Positions 56,262-64,000 of a stretch of 64,000 bases of DNA are shown here, piece by piece. The notes below the pieces were generated by a model, which made no database searches, had not been told where the DNA came from, and worked only from the letters and a program-made list of their open reading frames with translations. Numbering within the stretch: position 1 is the stretch's first letter; the number at the start of each line of letters is the position of its first letter. The position numbers were made by a program, and so were the translations under genes. This DNA is from Chitinophaga ginsengisegetis. GTDB taxonomy: Bacteria; Bacteroidota; Bacteroidia; Chitinophagales; Chitinophagaceae. The stretch lies in NCBI RefSeq assembly GCF_900168065.1, contig NZ_FUZZ01000001.1, positions 2,538,623 to 2,602,622 on the forward strand, read 5' to 3'.

Positions 56262-56675
56262 TTAATTTTTTGCCCTGATGGCTTTTACTTCCGCAGCAGT
56301 AACCGCACTGGCCTTGTTACCGAAATTATTTCTCACATAAGTCAGTACATCCGCTATTTCCTGGTCTTTCAGAAAATTATGCGGCGGCATATTATTGGAA
56401 TAATACTCGTCATCTATCGGAACAGACGACTGCATGCCTTTTAATATCACCTGTACCAATGTGGGTTTATCACCCAGCACAAAAGTAGTTTTAATCAGCG
56501 GCGGATTTAAATGTGGTACGCCACTGCCATCTACCTGGTGGCAGGTAAGACAATATTGCTCATATACCTTTTTGCCGCGGGCCATCGCAGGATTGGCGCC
56601 GGGCTTTTTTGTCTGCGCAGATAAAAAAGAAAGCACTGCACTGAATGCAACACCTGTTAAAATGATCCTCTTCAT
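56262..56675 (-). CDS. Exported class I cytochrome c
   Basis: 137 aa with a signal peptide (1-20, ending FLSAQ). The heme-binding motif is CLTCH (Cys42, Cys45, His46) and the distal Met ligand is probably in NNMPPHNF. It follows the PQQ-type dehydrogenase gene by 9 nt on the same strand, so it most likely takes electrons from that enzyme in the periplasm. Confidence 0.93.
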   Translation of the reverse strand: MKRIILTGVAFSAVLSFLSAQTKKPGANPAMARGKKVYEQYCLTCHQVDGSGVPHLNPPLIKTTFVLGDKPTLVQVILKGMQSSVPIDDEYYSNNMPPHNFLKDQEIADVLTYVRNNFGNKASAVTAAEVKAIRAKN

Positions 56676-56684
56676 ACAATATCA

Positions 56685-57956
56685 TTATTTACCACTGTAG
56701 GTAATCTTATAAACCGTTCCTTTTACATCATCTGTTACATACAGGGAACCATCGGGACCCTGTGCCAGTCCACAGGGGCGGTGCTTTGCCTGGCCTGGCG
56801 ATTGGATGTCCGGTACACCGGCAAAATCATCTGCAAAAACTTCCCATTTACCGGATGGTTTCCCATCTTTAAACGGTACAAATGCTACGAAATAACCCTT
56901 CTGTCCTTTCTGACGGTTCCAGGAACCATGAAAAGCCACAAAAGCGCCATTCTTATATTTCGCTGGAAACTGGCTGCCGGTATAGAACAACAAACCGTTT
57001 GGCGCCATGTGCGCAGGAAATGCCACTACCGGATCAATGGCGTTTTCACCACCGGTTTTCTTTCCGTCGCCACCATATTCGGGCGACAGTATTTTCTTTT
57101 GCTGTTGGCCGTCGTAATAAATATAGGGCCAGCCGGCATCATCTCCTTTCTTCAAAGCATACATACACTCAGCGGGTAGTTCGTTGCCTTGCTGCAGGTT
57201 GTAATATTCCGGGAACATGTCAAACAGTCCGTCTCTTCCGTGTTGCATTACAAATAACTGGTTATCTGTTGTATTCCAGTCGAGCCCCACCACGTTACGC
57301 AGACCGGTAGCGTAGCGGCTGCCATCGCCATAGGTCTGGTTCTGCTTATCTGCGCGGAATTGCCAGATGCCTGCCGCCGAATCGCGGATAGGACAGCCTT
57401 CCATGCCTTTGGAACCTTTTGCGCGGTCCTGTACCTGGCAGGAATTGGAGTAGGCGCCGATGTTCACGTAAATATTCCCGTCGTTGTCCAGCGTTAAGGC
57501 TTTGGCTTCGTGCTGGTGGCGGTTAATCAATCCCGTTACAATTTTTTCCGGTTGTTCGGGGTTGATCACTTCAAATTTATCGTTCAGGGCATAACGGTAT
57601 ACGTCCTCATCAGAGGAAGTATACAGGTATTTCCCTTTGATCACCATGCCGGTACCGCGGTAAGTGCCAAAGGTTTTTACGTCATTGCCATGTATAACCG
57701 CAATTGCTTTTCCTGGTTTTGAAGTCTGGATTTTTACATAGACATCCCCCAGCGGAGTGACCGCTATGTGGCGGGCTGCGCCCAGGTTTTCCGCTATTGC
57801 CTGTGCCTTGAATCCTGCGGGCAGTTTCAACCCTGCATTGCCGGGATCTGCCACTGTACGCCGAACAGCGCTGCTGTCGCCGTTATTGGCCAGGCATTGA
57901 ACAGATAACAGCGTCATCATGGACAAATATCCCAGGAGAACTACTCTTGTTTTCAT
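56685..57956 (-). CDS. PQQ-dependent sugar (sorbosone-type) dehydrogenase
   Basis: 423 aa, exported (signal peptide 1-24). It has the same family segments as the protein at 6789-8132: GLRNVVGLDWN, LFVMQHGRDGLFDMFP, the PYIYYDG region, MAPNGLLFYTGSQFPAKYKNGAFVAFHGSWNR and GLAQGPDGSLYVTDDVKGTVYKI. It is not a lipoprotein. It is encoded with a cytochrome c as a two-gene unit, a natural electron-transfer pair. The likely substrate is an aldose or sorbosone-like sugar, not determinable here. Confidence 0.9.
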   Translation of the reverse strand: MKTRVVLLGYLSMMTLLSVQCLANNGDSSAVRRTVADPGNAGLKLPAGFKAQAIAENLGAARHIAVTPLGDVYVKIQTSKPGKAIAVIHGNDVKTFGTYRGTGMVIKGKYLYTSSDEDVYRYALNDKFEVINPEQPEKIVTGLINRHQHEAKALTLDNDGNIYVNIGAYSNSCQVQDRAKGSKGMEGCPIRDSAAGIWQFRADKQNQTYGDGSRYATGLRNVVGLDWNTTDNQLFVMQHGRDGLFDMFPEYYNLQQGNELPAECMYALKKGDDAGWPYIYYDGQQQKKILSPEYGGDGKKTGGENAIDPVVAFPAHMAPNGLLFYTGSQFPAKYKNGAFVAFHGSWNRQKGQKGYFVAFVPFKDGKPSGKWEVFADDFAGVPDIQSPGQAKHRPCGLAQGPDGSLYVTDDVKGTVYKITYSGK

Positions 57957-58055
57957 ATTTTCTTTATTTACAATGATTGATGAGGGGATATGTAAACTTA
58001 CCGTGTAAAAATAATAAGGCTTTTTATGGAATTGGTAATTTATGGATGAATGGCA

Positions 58056-61000
58056 TCAGCTCCGGGCTACCAGGGAAGTGTAATACTTCACCAGGTAATG
58101 ATAAATCACCAGCTCATGCAAACGGGCGTTGGCCGTAAACATCCTGTTCAGGAACATGTGGAGGTAATGCGGTGGCAATTCTGTTACGGCTGCCGGTTGT
58201 TTGGTCCGGAGTTCCAGGATGATGTCCTTCCACGCAGCCGCCCGCGCCGCAAGTATTTCGCGCGCGCCATCCGGTAACGTATAATCGTTCACGTTATCAG
58301 ACAGTACATCCGTAACCTGCCTGTGGTGCTCCCGGTATTTATTGTTCAATTGCCGCAGCAGGGAGGCATCTCCATGATGCTCTGCAAAGTACTGTTGTTG
58401 CAATTGCTGCAACAATTTCAATTTCATCAGCGGCGTATAGCCGAAACCGTTTAATAATTCATCTGCTCCTTTTAGCGCCAGCAGCCAGCGTTCCTCGTTT
58501 TCTGCGCCGCTTATGGTAAGTAACAGCCTCAACACCGCTTCACTGTCGTGAAAAAAGAAAGCCTCGCTTTGTTCCATCAGCGCCGGCCCGTACCGCTCCA
58601 GCTCCCGCACATAAGTATCCAGCTGTATCTTCTGTACAATATCACTGTTAAGATAAGGAAACAGTAATGCATCTATCTCCTGTATTACGGCGGCGCTGTG
58701 CTCCCGGTATTGAGGCAGGTGAAAGCGGATGCGGATATGATGATCCGGATCCTGGTACCGGGTGAAGAACCAGCGGTCTGTTACCTGCGACGACTGCAAT
58801 CTCACGGTGAGGGGCAGCAATACCTTCAGCAACAGCTTATCCATCCATTTGGGACCACAGTATATTTTTATATACATCCATTCGTTGCCGGGGGCAAAGC
58901 TGCGTTGCAAACCAGCCGGCACCTGCGTGGCAGGCAATGCAGGGGATGGCTGCCATGCTGTATTACGCAGCGGTATAATAATTTCATTGCAAAAAGCGCC
59001 CTGTTCGTTTGCCGATAAGCGGGTGGTTTCATTAAACAAACACTCCTGTAATACTACATTTCCTTTCTTCAGTTTATCCATCAACAGCATACGGCCAAAG
59101 GCACTGGAGAAATCTATTAACAGGTCGTTATCCCCTTCCGATAACACCACATGCCCCGGCAGCTGACGTTGCTCTTTTAGCAGCAGCAATGCCTCATCTG
59201 CAGAATGGGTTTCCATGAGTGAGGCAAAAGCCGCACTGGTCAGGTACCACCGGGCCCGTGCCAGGATCACCTCGTGATATACCACCCTGGGCAGAAACGG
59301 TTCTTCCTGTAAAATCCCCCAGTTCCATTCTACAGACAGTGCGTGCTGCTGTTGCAGGTCGCACAGGAATTTATAGGTCGATAAGCCACGGCTGAAGTTA
59401 TGGGCGCTGGTCAGCCGGGGCAGTACTTCTTTTCCCCATCGTTGCGAACGCAACACTACCCTGTTGTTGCGCACACTCACCAGCAGGTCGCTCACCGGTA
59501 ACTGGAATGCTTCCGGCAGGCTGCTTTTTCCCAGGAATGGTATTTCATAATCGTATAGGGATGGCCGTAGTAATACGTTTCCGGTGCGGCCTTCCGGCAA
59601 ATGAATAATTTCTGCCAGTATTTTATCTTTCTCCAGTAACTGTTCCTGTTTGGTAAAATCGCGTAAGAGGTTTTCCAGTACCCTGTTCCCGGCGGCAAAG
59701 CGGCCCAGCAGGGCGAGGGCATTGGGTCCGTGGCATGTTTTCAGCAAAAACTTAAAGTCGCCATTATCCATTGCAGCGGCTGAAGTGGCCATCAGCGAGC
59801 CCATGAGACAAAGCGCCGGAGGCATTCCAGGATTATCCATGCCGGTGGCCAGCTCATCCAGGTCGGCATCTGCCAGGGAAATGACATTCGTGCCTGCTGC
59901 TTTTGAAGCGAGCAAGTGCTTCAGTACAAACTTCGTTTGGGCGTTCCAGTGAATGGTACCGTTCTTTTTGCCGGCCGGCATCACGAGGTCATCTATCAGC
60001 GGCGTATAACTTGCATCTTCACCGGATACCACGCCGTAGCCTATCCCTGATTCGCTGTCCAGCGCCATCATCAGTGGTATTTCGCGCTGATCATATTTTT
60101 GAAGGAACTGTTCTTTAAAACGCTGCAGGTCCCCACCATCGCCGGAAGTGCTGAATACCAGCAGGCGTTCCAGTCGCTGTAACAGGGTACCGGTAACAGA
60201 TGCGGACAGGCGGGGGCCAGACTCAAAAAAAAGATCCACCTGTACCGGCTCTTTGGCATTAATAGCCGGGAAATGCGATGCCAGGATATCCTTAACTTCC
60301 TGGTAGCGGTTTACTCCTTTAGCCGGGTGCTCCAAAAGCTGCTGCACCTGTTGCAAAGCAGGAACACAGGCGGGCGCGGGATGTAATGCCAGCAGTTCGC
60401 GGATCAGGGCATCCAGGTTATTACTCCCGGTAATTTCGGGGGATAATCCTACAACTAGGATCTGGCTCCGGATCAGTGTTTCAATAAAAGTGCGGGCTTC
60501 CTCCGCCGGTATGTCCAGGTTGGTGAGTACACCGGTGAGTCCGGCGATGCTGGCGCCTTTGCCGGCGGCTGCGAGCAGGGCTTCCATATATTCATTCTGC
60601 GGGAAGGCGCTGAGGAAGTAATGCCTTTTTTTATCGCGCAGCTGGTATTCAAAATAGCGGGAGGCGTTACCGGAATGATATAAACTGCTATTGGGAAAAT
60701 AAAGCAGTTGCCTGCTTATTTCGGGCCATTGTGCCAGTTCGCTTATCAGTTCAGACAGGTACCCCATGTCCAGCCGGGCTACGGGTTGGTGCTGATGTAT
60801 GGCAGGGGCTGGTAACCGGGTAGGGCCTGTATGAATGTAGCCGGTACTGCAACCGGCAAATAAGCCGTATGGAGTGCAGCGGGTGCTCATTCTCAGGAGG
60901 TAACGGTAAAGCGCCAACGGCAGTTTCAGGGAAGTATCGGTGGATGGCAGCCACTTCATCATTTCTGCATGAAGCGCGGGGCTGGCCAGGAAAACGGCCT

Positions 61001-61151
61001 CCTGTAATAACGGATGGGTATATATTTCCCGGAGGGCTGATACAAAGGAAGGCTGATCACTGCGGGTGTTACAATGCAATTGTAACACTTCCTCATATGA
61101 CAATAGTGGCATTCTCAGTAAAAAGAAATCGCAGGTGCGCAGCACGGACAT
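58056..61151 (-). CDS. lanB: Full-length class I lanthipeptide dehydratase (LanB)
   Basis: 1031 aa, the size of complete LanB enzymes. The N-terminal part (1-650) matches the glutamylation domain: FFLLRMPLLSYEEVL at the start, RYLLRMSTRCTPYGLFAG, and RNNRVVLRSQRWGKEVLPRL further on. The C-terminal part (about 730-1020) matches the SpaB_C/thiopeptide-type elimination domain, including DRWFFTRYQDPDHHIRIRFH. The enzyme uses glutamyl-tRNA to turn Ser/Thr of a precursor peptide into dehydroalanine/dehydrobutyrine. It follows a receiver-only gene by 86 nt. The likely substrate is the peptide encoded at 61666-61845. No LanC, protease or dedicated transporter gene is adjacent in the window. Confidence 0.92.
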   Translation of the reverse strand: MSVLRTCDFFLLRMPLLSYEEVLQLHCNTRSDQPSFVSALREIYTHPLLQEAVFLASPALHAEMMKWLPSTDTSLKLPLALYRYLLRMSTRCTPYGLFAGCSTGYIHTGPTRLPAPAIHQHQPVARLDMGYLSELISELAQWPEISRQLLYFPNSSLYHSGNASRYFEYQLRDKKRHYFLSAFPQNEYMEALLAAAGKGASIAGLTGVLTNLDIPAEEARTFIETLIRSQILVVGLSPEITGSNNLDALIRELLALHPAPACVPALQQVQQLLEHPAKGVNRYQEVKDILASHFPAINAKEPVQVDLFFESGPRLSASVTGTLLQRLERLLVFSTSGDGGDLQRFKEQFLQKYDQREIPLMMALDSESGIGYGVVSGEDASYTPLIDDLVMPAGKKNGTIHWNAQTKFVLKHLLASKAAGTNVISLADADLDELATGMDNPGMPPALCLMGSLMATSAAAMDNGDFKFLLKTCHGPNALALLGRFAAGNRVLENLLRDFTKQEQLLEKDKILAEIIHLPEGRTGNVLLRPSLYDYEIPFLGKSSLPEAFQLPVSDLLVSVRNNRVVLRSQRWGKEVLPRLTSAHNFSRGLSTYKFLCDLQQQHALSVEWNWGILQEEPFLPRVVYHEVILARARWYLTSAAFASLMETHSADEALLLLKEQRQLPGHVVLSEGDNDLLIDFSSAFGRMLLMDKLKKGNVVLQECLFNETTRLSANEQGAFCNEIIIPLRNTAWQPSPALPATQVPAGLQRSFAPGNEWMYIKIYCGPKWMDKLLLKVLLPLTVRLQSSQVTDRWFFTRYQDPDHHIRIRFHLPQYREHSAAVIQEIDALLFPYLNSDIVQKIQLDTYVRELERYGPALMEQSEAFFFHDSEAVLRLLLTISGAENEERWLLALKGADELLNGFGYTPLMKLKLLQQLQQQYFAEHHGDASLLRQLNNKYREHHRQVTDVLSDNVNDYTLPDGAREILAARAAAWKDIILELRTKQPAAVTELPPHYLHMFLNRMFTANARLHELVIYHYLVKYYTSLVARS

Positions 61152-61237
61152 AGATAGCTGGCATACTTACTTTAGTAGGAAAGCTACGCCTTCCGGCTCT
61201 GTATGCTTGATAAAGATAAAAATGTTTTTTCAGGATC

Positions 61238-61612
61238 TCAGGTGACGGCTATTTTGACACCTGGAATAACCCGTTCCATTTCATCTACAAATTTCTTATA
61301 ACTGGCAGGTTTACCCAGGTAACCCTGCCGTTCTTCCTGGCAAAGATGTTGGACCTCGCGACTGGAATAAGCAGTAACAAGAATAAAAACGCAGTCCTTT
61401 TTAAGAAACTTCGCTATAATATCTCTTGTATTGCCTCTTAGGTTAACATCCAAAAAAACGACGTCCACTTTTCTCTCAGCAATCAGGCTTTCCACGGTGT
61501 CCAGCTCTGATGCTTTTTTTACAAGTTTCAGATAGGATGTTCTTTGGATATAGCTTTCCAGTATATCTAATGCCAGAGGCTCGTCATCTACTATGGCACA
61601 TCTGTATTGCAT
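61238..61612 (-). CDS. Receiver-only response regulator
   Basis: 124 aa, a CheY-like receiver alone. The acidic pocket is IVDDEP (Asp9, Asp10), the phosphorylation site is FLDVNL (Asp55), followed by Thr/Ser in LVTAYS and the conserved Lys in GYLGKPASYKKF. It resembles receivers of LytTR regulators but ends before a DNA-binding domain, and no frameshifted LytTR part follows. It lies between the peptide gene and lanB, 53 nt after the peptide stop. It may tune the kinase/regulator pair upstream or act by protein contact. Confidence 0.87.
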   Translation of the reverse strand: MQYRCAIVDDEPLALDILESYIQRTSYLKLVKKASELDTVESLIAERKVDVVFLDVNLRGNTRDIIAKFLKKDCVFILVTAYSSREVQHLCQEERQGYLGKPASYKKFVDEMERVIPGVKIAVT

Positions 61613-61665
61613 TTCTTACCAAAGGGGTTAATCAATTAGGAATAATAATCAAATTTGTTAAAGAC

Positions 61666-61845
61666 CTAGCGAAATAAACCTGTCAAAGTAGTAGGAGTAG
61701 TGGGAATACTTGAAGGTATTGTTGCTGCTCCATCATAACTGGATGCCCTTATGTTTTCTATTGTACTTATATCAGCTTTTGAAACAATTTCTTTTTCTAA
61801 AATTAACACAGGGCGGCGATTCACAGACAATTTAGTTTCCGACAT
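61666..61845 (-). CDS. lanA: Candidate Ser/Thr-rich, Cys-free RiPP (LanB substrate) precursor peptide
   Basis: A 59-aa open frame (ATG 61845, TAG 61666). The N-terminal half (MSETKLSVNRRPVLILEKEI) resembles leader peptides of Bacteroidota class I lanthipeptides, with their KLxLNKxTIxxL pattern. The C-terminal 25 residues hold ten Ser/Thr (positions 35, 36, 42, 45, 46, 49, 50, 52, 53, 55), two TTP-like repeats (IPSSIPTTPTTLTG) and no Cys. It lies directly upstream of the receiver gene and lanB and downstream of a kinase/LytTR pair, all on one strand. No Shine-Dalgarno is seen, normal for this phylum. The coding assignment is inferred from position, composition and leader similarity. Confidence 0.72.
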   Translation of the reverse strand: MSETKLSVNRRPVLILEKEIVSKADISTIENIRASSYDGAATIPSSIPTTPTTLTGLFR

Positions 61846-61977
61846 AAAATATGCATTTAAAGTGACCTGATAGACAAATCAACGACCGAATCTCGCCCAA
61901 TGATCTTAAATATCATATTTTATTAGACATAATTGCTTTTTTCTTCGACCAACAGCCCTGGTTATGGATGCCGGTAA
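61846..61977. other. Upstream region of the peptide gene
   Basis: 132 nt between the LytTR regulator and the peptide gene, AT-rich. It is the likely place of a regulated promoter. TTGATTTG near 61886 (minus strand) is one mismatch from the TAnnTTTG box. I see no clear LytTR direct-repeat pair and no strong terminator after the regulator gene. Confidence 0.3.
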
Positions 61978-62730
61978 TTACTCTTCGTCCTCCTCGTTAT
62001 AGTTGGCAATGCCAAGCAGTCGCTTGAGGTCTTGCCGGGAGGCTTTGGAAATAATCACAGACTGGCCGTTAACGACTTCCACGGTATTACCCATGATAGA
62101 TTTAATAGCCTGCAATCTTACAATATACGATTTATGGATACGCATGAACTGATCAGGCGGCAAAATATCTTCTATTGCTTTCATGCGCATATAGGTAATG
62201 ATATTTTTTTCCCTGCATACAATTTTGATATAATCTTTCATCCCTTCCACATAATAAATATCGTCGAAGAGAATTTTTGTCAGCTTGTTATTATCTTTTA
62301 CAAACAGGTGATTGGTATTCTGAATTTTGGGTTTGATGGTTTCTGCGGCTGCGGGCTGCCAGCGCTGACTGATATGTGCCCGCGCTTTGTTTACGGCTTT
62401 AAGGAATCTGTCGAACGAAATAGGCTTCACCAGGTAATCCACGGCATCCAGCTCAAAACCAGCAATGGCATGGTCCCTTGAGGCAGTGGTAAAAATAACA
62501 ACAGGCGGATTGCTCAGAGAACGGATCATTTCGATGCCATTAATATTGGGCATCTGGATATCGGAAAACAGCAGGTCCACAGGCTGCCGTTGCAATTCAT
62601 TGATTGCATCAAAGGCATTTTCGCAAAAGGCTACAGGTTGCAGATAAGGCACCCTTCCAATGTAATTTTCCATCAGATCCCTCGCAAACGGCTCATCGTC
62701 CACTACAAGGCAGGTAATTACTTGATCCAT
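61978..62730 (-). CDS. LytTR-family response regulator
   Basis: 250 aa. The receiver domain (1-120) has VVDDEP (Asp11, Asp12), the phosphoacceptor Asp57 in LFSDIQMP, FTTAS and the conserved Lys in DYLVKPI. The LytTR DNA-binding domain (about 140-240) shows HLFVKDNNKLTKILFDDIYYVEGMKDYIKI and FMRIHKSYIV. It ends with an acidic tail (NEEDEE). It lies 7 nt after the kinase gene and upstream of the RiPP peptide gene, which it may control. Confidence 0.94.
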   Translation of the reverse strand: MDQVITCLVVDDEPFARDLMENYIGRVPYLQPVAFCENAFDAINELQRQPVDLLFSDIQMPNINGIEMIRSLSNPPVVIFTTASRDHAIAGFELDAVDYLVKPISFDRFLKAVNKARAHISQRWQPAAAETIKPKIQNTNHLFVKDNNKLTKILFDDIYYVEGMKDYIKIVCREKNIITYMRMKAIEDILPPDQFMRIHKSYIVRLQAIKSIMGNTVEVVNGQSVIISKASRQDLKRLLGIANYNEEDEE

Positions 62731-62737
62731 ATTTTTT

Positions 62738-63901
62738 CTAGTTCAACGTTAGTGTCAAGACAACTTTGTAATATTCGGGATTATTTTCAATAAATAAAAT
62801 GTGTTGATCAGGATATAATAGAATAAGCCTTTTACGGGTGTTGCTTAATCCGATCCCCCCGGATATCTTTTTGCCTTCCGGCAGCTCTCCTTTGCTATTC
62901 GAAATTTCAAATCTCAGCCGGTTATCCGATACATCCATTGATGCGTGGATCCAGCATTTATCTGCTGTAGTACTATGTGAATATTTAAAAGCATTTTCTA
63001 CAAAAGGAAACATCAGCAATGGCGCTATCTGGTAGCCCTCCATCTTCTCTGTATCGCAATCGAAATGTATACTGGCATTTTTTCCATAACGCACACTTTC
63101 CAGTTCTACATAATTTTTCAGGAACTCCGCTTCCAGACCCAGCGGCACCATTTCTGTATTTGAATCATAGAGCGTATACCGCATCATTTCCGACAGGTGC
63201 ATGATCAGGTCCGATGCCAGCGCGTCATTCCTGATAGACAATGAATAGATATTATTCAGTGTATTAAACAGGAAATGCGGGTTCAGCTGGGAGCGGAGAA
63301 AATCAACCTCCAGGTTCAGGTTATCCCGCTCCAGCCTCAATGTACGGGTGGAAGCGCGGATAATGTCCAGTATCAGTTTCAACGACATGGGCGGCGCTAC
63401 AGTCATCAATACCGGAAAGAAGATCTTCAGCAAATGATTAGGCGAAAAAGTATCCCTCCATCCGCTGTTAACCACCCGCTCCAGGAATTCCCTCACCGGA
63501 ACATCCGTAATCTCCAGAAATATAAGTACATACAACGAGCATAGGTAATTAATAACAGACCAGAACAGGAAAGGTATTATTAAATATACAATCGTAAGAA
63601 AAAAGTATCCCTTCAGTAAAACCTTCGGTATTGTAAAATAAAAAACGAAATAAAAAAAGAACATGGCGCCCAGCACATTCCGGATAACAAATACAAGACT
63701 GGCGCTGGCGGAAACAGTAAAAGTACCACTCAATAATAAAGCATAGAACATTGCCATGCATCCCCACATGAGCACATGCGCCCATATCCTGACTCTTGTT
63801 CCATAATACTTATCAGATAAAAAAAATGAAAACCATTCCATGAGTTTCCGGCTGATATCAGGCGGCTCTCCATTGGTTTTTCTTCTGAAAAAAGCTAGCA
63901 T
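62738..63901 (-). CDS. LytS/YehU-type sensor histidine kinase
   Basis: 387 aa. Several membrane helices occupy about 40-185 (VLMWGCMAMFYALL, FVIRNVLGAMFFFYFVFYF, FFLTIVYLIIPFLFWSVI and one more). The His_kinase domain follows with phosphoacceptor box FLRSQLNPHFLFNTLNNIYSL. The ATPase domain ends with the G-box GGIGLSNTRKRLILLYPDQ. There is no separate periplasmic sensor, so the signal is probably sensed in or at the membrane, as for peptide- or membrane-sensing kinases. It is paired with the LytTR regulator 7 nt downstream and is the first gene of the LanB cluster visible in this window. Confidence 0.94.
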   Translation of the reverse strand: MLAFFRRKTNGEPPDISRKLMEWFSFFLSDKYYGTRVRIWAHVLMWGCMAMFYALLLSGTFTVSASASLVFVIRNVLGAMFFFYFVFYFTIPKVLLKGYFFLTIVYLIIPFLFWSVINYLCSLYVLIFLEITDVPVREFLERVVNSGWRDTFSPNHLLKIFFPVLMTVAPPMSLKLILDIIRASTRTLRLERDNLNLEVDFLRSQLNPHFLFNTLNNIYSLSIRNDALASDLIMHLSEMMRYTLYDSNTEMVPLGLEAEFLKNYVELESVRYGKNASIHFDCDTEKMEGYQIAPLLMFPFVENAFKYSHSTTADKCWIHASMDVSDNRLRFEISNSKGELPEGKKISGGIGLSNTRKRLILLYPDQHILFIENNPEYYKVVLTLTLN

Positions 63902-64000
63902 CGTATCCCTGAATATAAAAAATTTACACTAAGCAGGAAGCAAGTAAGATAAAAATACTTTACCAATCTGAATTTTCTTTTATCATATAAATTTTTAATA

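Noticed and set aside
1..64000. tRNA, rRNA, insertion sequences, phage genes and replication origin
   Set aside because: Reading both strands, I found no cloverleaf-like or rRNA-like stretch, transposase, integrase or dnaA-type cluster that I could support.

Overview
The window comes from a Bacteroidota bacterium, most likely a Chitinophaga-type member of the Chitinophagaceae. The evidence is three SusC/SusD pairs, an ECF sigma/FecR pair, type IX secretion sorting domains on two large proteins, a Y_Y_Y sensor-regulator, LytTR-type two-component genes, and start sites that lack strong Shine-Dalgarno sequences. I see no rRNA, tRNA, transposase, CRISPR array or phage gene.

Layout. (1) 125-6375 (+): a SusC-SusD-TlpA uptake operon whose SusC carries an N-terminal STN signalling domain. 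(2) 6789-8132 (+): a PQQ-type sugar dehydrogenase lipoprotein. (3) 8723-14182 (+): a very large secreted GH74-like propeller protein with five Ig-like repeats, two malectin-like modules, a jelly-roll module and a T9SS tail. (4) 24593-14238 (-): ECF sigma, FecR anti-sigma, STN-SusC, SusD, DUF4843 lipoprotein, PKD-like lipoprotein and thioredoxin-like protein. (5) 38836-24640 (-): a ten-gene polysaccharide utilization operon (SusC, SusD, GH16, Gfo/Idh, NagB/AgaI-like isomerase, ROK kinase, GMC oxidoreductase with its Tat-type small subunit, GH123-like, DUF5107). A sensor-regulator (39021, +) is divergent from it, followed by a secreted GxGYxYP protein. (6) 45242-57956: mixed metabolic genes (ArsO-like monooxygenase, DUF1801, quinone oxidoreductase, siderophore-type TonB receptor, a LamG/membrane protein, a SerB-ACT fusion, an ABC exporter, cytochrome c and a second PQQ-type dehydrogenase). 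(7) 63901-58056 (-): sensor kinase, LytTR regulator, a 59-aa Ser/Thr-rich peptide, a receiver-only protein and a full-length LanB dehydratase.

The most interesting system is region 7. A small gene at 61666-61845 (-) encodes a peptide with ten Ser/Thr in its last 25 residues and no Cys. It lies next to a complete class I lanthipeptide dehydratase, with no LanC cyclase in the window. This suggests a two-component-regulated RiPP cluster whose product is dehydrated but perhaps not thioether-cyclized.

Second, both STN-type SusC genes have an intrinsic terminator pointing away from the gene (antisense), each ending exactly 60 nt upstream of the start codon. This predicts cis-antisense small RNAs over the susC starts, as known for sigma/anti-sigma-controlled PULs of Bacteroides. 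The third SusC, which lacks STN and sits under a Y_Y_Y regulator, has no such structure. The large PUL appears to combine beta-glucan cleavage with amino-sugar and oxidized-sugar metabolism, possibly a fungal cell wall or galactosamine-containing glycan.
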